Assembly: GCF_000157895.3 (NCBI RefSeq)
Contig: NC_022663.1
Location: 3,658,001 to 3,722,000, forward strand
DNA from: Mycobacterium kansasii ATCC 12478
GTDB lineage: Bacteria > Actinomycetota > Actinomycetes > Mycobacteriales > Mycobacteriaceae
Direction of reading: 5' to 3'
DNA: 64,000 nt
The notes below the pieces were generated by a model that was not told where the DNA came from, made no database searches, and saw nothing but the letters and a program-made list of their open reading frames with translations. The position numbers and the translations under genes were made by a program. Positions 59,194-64,000 of this stretch are shown here, one piece after another (position 1 is the stretch's first letter; every line of letters begins with the position of its first letter).

Positions 59194-60770
59194 GTAGCCC
59201 TGATCCAGAACGCCGTTCGTTTGCTTCGCGCACCCCGGTCAATCACAACCCCGACAAGGTGGTCTACCGCCGGGGTTTCGTCACGCGCCACCAGGTGACC
59301 GGTTGGCGGTTCGTGATGCGCCGCATCGCCTCGGGTATCGCCTTGCACGACACCCGAATGCTCGTCGACCCGCTGCGCACCCAGTCGCGCGCGGTGCTGA
59401 TGGGGGCGCTGGTCCTGATCACCGGACTGGTCGGCTGCTTCGTGTTCTCACTGATCCGGCCCAACGGCCAGGCGGGCAGCAGTCCGGTGCTGGCCGACCG
59501 GTCCACCGCGGCGCTGTATGTGCGGGTCGGCGACGCGGTGCACCCGGTGCTCAACCTGACCTCGGCGCGGCTGATCGCCGGCAAGCCGGTCAACCCCACG
59601 ACGGTGAAAAGCTCCGAGCTGGACCGCTTTCCGCGTGGGAATCTGATCGGCATTCCGGGCGCCCCGGAGCGGATGGTGCAGAACACCACCCGCGACGCCA
59701 ACTGGACGGTGTGTGACTCCGTCGGCGGGCAGGGCGGACGCAGCGCCCACAGCACGGCGGTGACGGTCATCGCGGGGCGGCCGGACAGCGGCGGCGCCCG
59801 CGCGGCCGCGCTCGGCTCCGCCCAGGCGGTCCTGGTCGATAACGGCACAGGCAGCTGGCTGCTATGGGACGGCAAGCGCAGCCTGCTGGACCTAAACGAC
59901 CATGCGGTCACCAGCGCGCTCGGATTGGGCACCGACGCCCTCGCGCCGCGGCCCATCGCGTTGGGCTTGTTCAACGCCATTCCCGAAGCGCCGCCACTGA
60001 CGGCGCCGGTCATTCCGAATGCCGGTGGCCCGCCGGGTTTCGCGGTGCCCGCGCCGATCGGTGCGGTGGTCGAGGCTTTGACCCTCAATGGCACCGGTAA
60101 TGCCGAGACCTCGCAGTACTACGCGGTGTTGCCGGACGGTCTGCAGCCGATCTCACCGGTGCTGGCCGCGCTCCTGCGCAACACCAACTCCTATGGTTTG
60201 CAGCAGCCGCCACACCTCGGCGCGGACGAGGTGGCCAAGCTGCCCGTGTCACGCATGCTGGACATCACGCGTTATCCAGTGCAGTCGCTGAGTCTGGTCG
60301 ACGTGGCGCGTAGTCCCGTCACGTGCGCGTACTGGAGCAAGCCGGCCGGGGCGACCACCAGTTCGTTGAGCTTACTCAGCGGCGCGGGGCTGCCGGTGGC
60401 CGACGCGGTGCACACCGTCGACCTGGTGGGGGGCGGTGGTACCACGGCGACCCAGGTCGCGCTGGCGCCGGGCACCGGATACTTCACCCAGAGCGTGGGC
60501 GGTGGCGCGACGGCGCCGGCCACCGGATCGCTGTTCTGGGTATCCGATACCGGGGTGCGCTACGGCATCGACACCGAGGGCGAAGGCGGGCGCAAAACCG
60601 TTGAGGCGCTTGGCCTGCAGACCCCGCCGCTGACCATTCCGTGGTCGGTCCTGTCGCTCTTCGCGGCGGGCCCGACGCTGTCACGGGCCGACGCGTTGTT
60701 GGCTCACGATGCCCTGCCGCCGGACACCAAGCCCGGGCGCCCGGTGTCGGCCGATGGAGGGTCCCGATGA
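59190..60770 (+). CDS. eccB3: ESX-3 membrane component EccB3
   Basis: 526 residues. A cytoplasmic N-terminus (FASRTPVNHNPDKVVYRRGFVTRHQVTGWRFVMRR, two blocks) is followed by one membrane helix (about 68-88) and a large periplasmic domain of four repeats around a central part. EccB is a core subunit of the EccBCDE membrane complex and its periplasmic part extends to form the trimeric/hexameric cap. It overlaps eccA3 and eccC3 by four bases each. Start ATG at 59190. Reading frame intact. Confidence 0.95.
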   Translation: MSSPDPERRSFASRTPVNHNPDKVVYRRGFVTRHQVTGWRFVMRRIASGIALHDTRMLVDPLRTQSRAVLMGALVLITGLVGCFVFSLIRPNGQAGSSPVLADRSTAALYVRVGDAVHPVLNLTSARLIAGKPVNPTTVKSSELDRFPRGNLIGIPGAPERMVQNTTRDANWTVCDSVGGQGGRSAHSTAVTVIAGRPDSGGARAAALGSAQAVLVDNGTGSWLLWDGKRSLLDLNDHAVTSALGLGTDALAPRPIALGLFNAIPEAPPLTAPVIPNAGGPPGFAVPAPIGAVVEALTLNGTGNAETSQYYAVLPDGLQPISPVLAALLRNTNSYGLQQPPHLGADEVAKLPVSRMLDITRYPVQSLSLVDVARSPVTCAYWSKPAGATTSSLSLLSGAGLPVADAVHTVDLVGGGGTTATQVALAPGTGYFTQSVGGGATAPATGSLFWVSDTGVRYGIDTEGEGGRKTVEALGLQTPPLTIPWSVLSLFAAGPTLSRADALLAHDALPPDTKPGRPVSADGGSR

Positions 60771-63700
60771 GCAGACTGATCTTCGAGGCTCGCCGGCGGC
60801 TGACTCCGCCGACGACTCGTAAGGGCACCATCACCATCGAGGCGCCACCCCAGTTGCCCCGGGTCATTCCGCCGTCCCTGTTGCGACGCGCGATGCCCTA
60901 CCTGATGGGGATCCTCATCGTCGGCATGATCGTCGCGATGGTCGCGACCGGGATGCGGCTGATCTCTCCGCAGACCTTGTTCTTTCCCTTCGTGATGCTG
61001 CTGGCGGCCACCTCACTGTTTCGCGGCAACGACAACAAGATGCGCACCGAGGAAGTCGACGCCGAGCGGGCCGACTATCTGCGTTACCTGTCGGTGGTTC
61101 GGGACAACATCCGTGCGCAGGCAGCCGAGCAGCGCGCGGCCGCGCAGTGGTCCCATCCGGAACCGGAGGCCCTGGCTTCGGTGCCCGGATCCCGCCGCCA
61201 GTGGGAGCGCGACCCGCACGACCCGGATTTCCTGGTGCTGCGGGCCGGACGGCACTCCGCCCCGCTGGCTACTACGCTGCGGGTCAACGACACCGCTGAC
61301 GAAGTCGACCTGGAACCGGTGTCGCACAGCGCATTACGCAGCCTGCTCGACACGCAGCGCACCGTCCGTGACGTTCCCACCGGAATCGACGTCACCAAGG
61401 TTTCGCGGATCACCGTCCTCGGCGACCACGCGCAGGTGCGCGCTGCGCTGCGGGCGTGGCTGGCTCAGGCGGTCACCTGGCACGACCCGACGGTTCTTGG
61501 GGTGGCGTTGGCCAGCCCCGATCTGGAGGGCAGTGACTGGTCCTGGCTGAAGTGGTTGCCGCACGTCGACATTCCCGGGCAGGCCGACGGCGTGGGCCCG
61601 GCCCGCTATTTGGCCGCCGACGCCGACGAGCTGGTCGAAATGCTGGGCCCCAACCTGCTCGACCGTCCGGCATTCACCGGCGCGGCAGCAGATGCGTTGC
61701 GGCACTTGCTGATCGTCGTCGACGATCCCGAATACGACGTGACCGCGTCGACGCTGGGCGTGGGTCGTGCCGGGGTGACCGTCGTGCATTATTCGGCCAC
61801 ACCACCGCATCGCGAACAATATTCCGACCCGGAAAAACCGATCCTGGAGGTGACCGACGGTGCCATCCAGCGGTGGCAGACCGGCGGCTGGCAGCCCTAT
61901 ATCGACAATGCCGACGAGTTCGGCGTCGACGAGGCCGCTCACCTGGCCCGCCGGCTGTCCCGGTGGGACTCCAACCCGACGCACGCCGGGCTGCGTTCCG
62001 CGGCCACCCGGGGCGCGAGTTTCACGACGCTGCTGGGCATCCCAGACGCGTCGCGGCTGGACGTGCCGGCGCTGTGGGCGCCGCGCCGGCGCGACGACGA
62101 ATTGCGGGTGCCGATCGGCGTCACCGCCACCGGCGAGCCGCTGATGTTCGATCTCAAGGACGAAGCCGAAGGCGGAATGGGTCCGCACGGGCTGATGATC
62201 GGGATGACGGGTTCCGGCAAGTCGCAGACGCTGATGTCGATTCTGTTGGCGCTGTTGACGACTCATTCCGCGGACCGGCTGATCGTCATCTATGCCGACT
62301 TCAAGGGCGAGGCGGGTGCCGACAGCTTCCGGAATTTCCCGCAGGTTGTCGCGGTGATCTCGAACATGGCCGAGAAGAAGTCGCTGGCCGACCGGTTCGC
62401 CGACACGCTGCGCGGTGAGGTGGCCCGCCGCGAAACGCTGCTGCGCGAGGCCGGCCGCCGCGTGCAGGGCAGCGCGTTCAACTCCGTGCTCGAGTATGAA
62501 AATGCTCGAGAATCCGGGGCCGCCGGGACATTCGACTTACCGCCGATCCCGACGCTGTTCGTGGTGGCCGACGAGTTCACCCTGATGCTGGCCGATCATC
62601 CGGAATACGCCGAGCTTTTCGACTACGTGGCACGCAAGGGGCGTTCGTTCCGCATCCACATCCTGTTCGCGTCCCAGACGCTGGATGTCGGCAAGATCAA
62701 GGACATCGACAAGAACACCTCCTACCGGATCGGGCTGAAGGTGGCCAGCCCCAGCGTTTCCCGCCAGATCATCGGTGTGGAGGATGCCTACCACATCGAG
62801 TCCGGTAAAGAGCACAAAGGCATCGGCTTCCTGGTGCCCGCGCCCGGGGCCACCCCGATCAAGTTCCGCAGCACCTATGTGGACGGCATCTACGAGCCGC
62901 CACGCACCACCAAAGCCCGCGTCGTGCAAGCACTCCCAGAACCCAAGATCTTCACGGCCGCAGCCGTGGAGGTGGACCCGGGCACGGTGATCGCCACCGC
63001 CGACGCCGAGGAACCGGCCGGTCCGCCACGCAAGCTGATCGCGACCGTCGGCGAACAGCTGGCCCGCTACGGACCGCGAGCCCCCCAGCTGTGGCTGCCG
63101 CCGCTGGACGAACCGATCCCGATCACCGCACTGCTGGCCCGGGCCGCGGTGCCGCCCCGGCACTGGCGCTGGCCGCTCGGAGAGATCGACAAGCCGTTCG
63201 AGATGCGCCGCGATCCGCTGGTGTTCGACGCTCGGTCGTCGGCTGGAAACATGGTGATCCACGGCGGTCCCAAGTCCGGCAAATCCACTGCACTGCAGAC
63301 GTTTATGCTTTCGGCCGCCAGCCTGCACTCACCGCACGAGGTGACGTTCTACTGTCTGGACTACGGTGGCGGACAACTGCGTTCGCTGGAGGGTCTGGCC
63401 CATGTCGGCAGCGTCGCGTCGGCGCTGGAACCCGAACGCATCCGGCGTACCTTCGGTGAGCTGGAACAGCTGCTGCTGTCCCGGCAGCAGCGTGAGGTGT
63501 TCCGCAACCGCGGTGGCAACGGTTCGGCTCCCGACGACGGTTACGGTGAGGTGTTCCTGGTCATCGACAACCTCTACGCGTTCGGCCGCGACAACATCGA
63601 CCAGTTCAACACGCGAAACCCGTTGCTGGCCAAGGTGACCGAGTTGGTTAACGTGGGCCTGGCGTACGGCATCCACGTGATCATCACCACCCCGAGCTGG

Positions 63701-64000
63701 CTGGAGGTGCCGCTGGCGATGCGCGACGGCCTGGGGTTGCGCCTGGAGCTGAAGCTGCACGACGCGCGCGACAGCAATGTGCGGGTGGTCGGTGCGCTGC
63801 GCCGTCCGGCCGACGCCGTCCCGGCCGACCAGCCGGGCCGCGGGTTGACCATGGCCGCCGAGCACTTCCTATTCGCCAGCCCCGCGTTGGACGGGCAACC
63901 AAACCCAGTCGCCGCGATCAATGCCCGCTACCCGGGAGTTGCCGCCCCGCCGGTGCGGCTGCTGCCCACCAACCTCGCCCCCGAGGCGGTCGGCGCGCTG
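60767..64000 (+). CDS. eccC3: ESX-3 motor ATPase EccC3 (FtsK/SpoIIIE type), 3' end cut by the window
   Basis: 1078 residues are visible with no stop; the family is about 1300, so the third ATPase domain is missing from the window. Two membrane helices (about 42-62 and 68-85) follow a basic N-terminus. ATPase domain 1 has Walker A GMTGSGKSQ at 479-487 and the acidic FVVADEF (Walker B) near 600; domain 2 has GGPKSGKST at 833-841. EccC drives ESX substrate export, binding EsxG/H-type signals through its C-terminal domains. The ATG overlaps the eccB3 stop (ATGA). A frameshift is not seen. Confidence 0.95.
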   Translation, partial: MSRLIFEARRRLTPPTTRKGTITIEAPPQLPRVIPPSLLRRAMPYLMGILIVGMIVAMVATGMRLISPQTLFFPFVMLLAATSLFRGNDNKMRTEEVDAERADYLRYLSVVRDNIRAQAAEQRAAAQWSHPEPEALASVPGSRRQWERDPHDPDFLVLRAGRHSAPLATTLRVNDTADEVDLEPVSHSALRSLLDTQRTVRDVPTGIDVTKVSRITVLGDHAQVRAALRAWLAQAVTWHDPTVLGVALASPDLEGSDWSWLKWLPHVDIPGQADGVGPARYLAADADELVEMLGPNLLDRPAFTGAAADALRHLLIVVDDPEYDVTASTLGVGRAGVTVVHYSATPPHREQYSDPEKPILEVTDGAIQRWQTGGWQPYIDNADEFGVDEAAHLARRLSRWDSNPTHAGLRSAATRGASFTTLLGIPDASRLDVPALWAPRRRDDELRVPIGVTATGEPLMFDLKDEAEGGMGPHGLMIGMTGSGKSQTLMSILLALLTTHSADRLIVIYADFKGEAGADSFRNFPQVVAVISNMAEKKSLADRFADTLRGEVARRETLLREAGRRVQGSAFNSVLEYENARESGAAGTFDLPPIPTLFVVADEFTLMLADHPEYAELFDYVARKGRSFRIHILFASQTLDVGKIKDIDKNTSYRIGLKVASPSVSRQIIGVEDAYHIESGKEHKGIGFLVPAPGATPIKFRSTYVDGIYEPPRTTKARVVQALPEPKIFTAAAVEVDPGTVIATADAEEPAGPPRKLIATVGEQLARYGPRAPQLWLPPLDEPIPITALLARAAVPPRHWRWPLGEIDKPFEMRRDPLVFDARSSAGNMVIHGGPKSGKSTALQTFMLSAASLHSPHEVTFYCLDYGGGQLRSLEGLAHVGSVASALEPERIRRTFGELEQLLLSRQQREVFRNRGGNGSAPDDGYGEVFLVIDNLYAFGRDNIDQFNTRNPLLAKVTELVNVGLAYGIHVIITTPSWLEVPLAMRDGLGLRLELKLHDARDSNVRVVGALRRPADAVPADQPGRGLTMAAEHFLFASPALDGQPNPVAAINARYPGVAAPPVRLLPTNLAPEAVGAL

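Overview
The window is high-GC actinobacterial DNA from a slow-growing Mycobacterium of the kind that carries PE_PGRS genes. This is shown by PE, PPE and PE_PGRS genes, an ESX-3 type VII secretion locus, an AftD arabinosyltransferase, many fad genes, and gene order that follows the Mycobacterium tuberculosis Rv0235c-Rv0284 segment. The species cannot be fixed from sequence alone. Against the M. tuberculosis order, recalled from memory, the vapBC24, Rv0246, cobU-cobQ1-PPE2, oplA and vapBC25 genes are missing. A ClC channel, a GDPD phosphodiesterase, a UVR-motif mini-protein, a hydroxyacid dehydrogenase, a four-helix membrane protein and a second PE-PPE-Esx cassette are extra.

Layout. 1-8.4 kb: the 3' end of a large TPR regulator, a GNAT protein, and a leftward cell-envelope operon (DUF2613 mini-protein, aftD, GDPD, lipase-maturation-factor protein). 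8.6-11.7 kb: lpqI, a TetR regulator and a ClC channel. 11.7-18.6 kb: lipid genes htdX-fabG4, fadA2, fadE5 and a flavin reductase; both divergent lipid promoters carry a TTAC-N6-GTAA palindrome. 18.6-23.5 kb: the Sdh1 succinate dehydrogenase genes with two small proteins, then hsp20. 23.7-31.5 kb: a nitrite-assimilation block (nirBD, sirohydrochlorin chelatase, a HemD-like regulator, the nitrate/nitrite carrier narK3), with a second carrier (narU) at 34.4 kb. AAC(2'), PxpBC and a siderophore-binding lipoprotein lie between the two carriers. 35.7-46.6 kb: a LigD-type polymerase, fadD2, fadE6, a dehydrogenase/hydrolase/TetR operon, a VOC protein, another TetR and a DUF2236 protein.

46.7-64 kb is the accessory, metal-responsive part. 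It holds a two-module PE_PGRS gene, a PPE3-like gene behind a near-perfect Zur-type palindrome, a SAM methyltransferase, a second PPE, and a PE-PPE-EsxS/EsxR-like cassette. ESX-3 itself follows (eccA3-eccB3-eccC3, the last cut by the window end). The ESX-3 promoter region has a second copy of the same Zur-type palindrome and an IdeR-like box 150 bp further on, with an unannotated 22-codon ORF between them. Three very short ORFs with good Shine-Dalgarno sequences sit in front of PPE, PE and eccA3 genes. The most interesting features are the EsxR-like cassette next to ESX-3, whose EsxH-type protein has lost one known zinc ligand, and the shared Zur/IdeR architecture with short leader ORFs.
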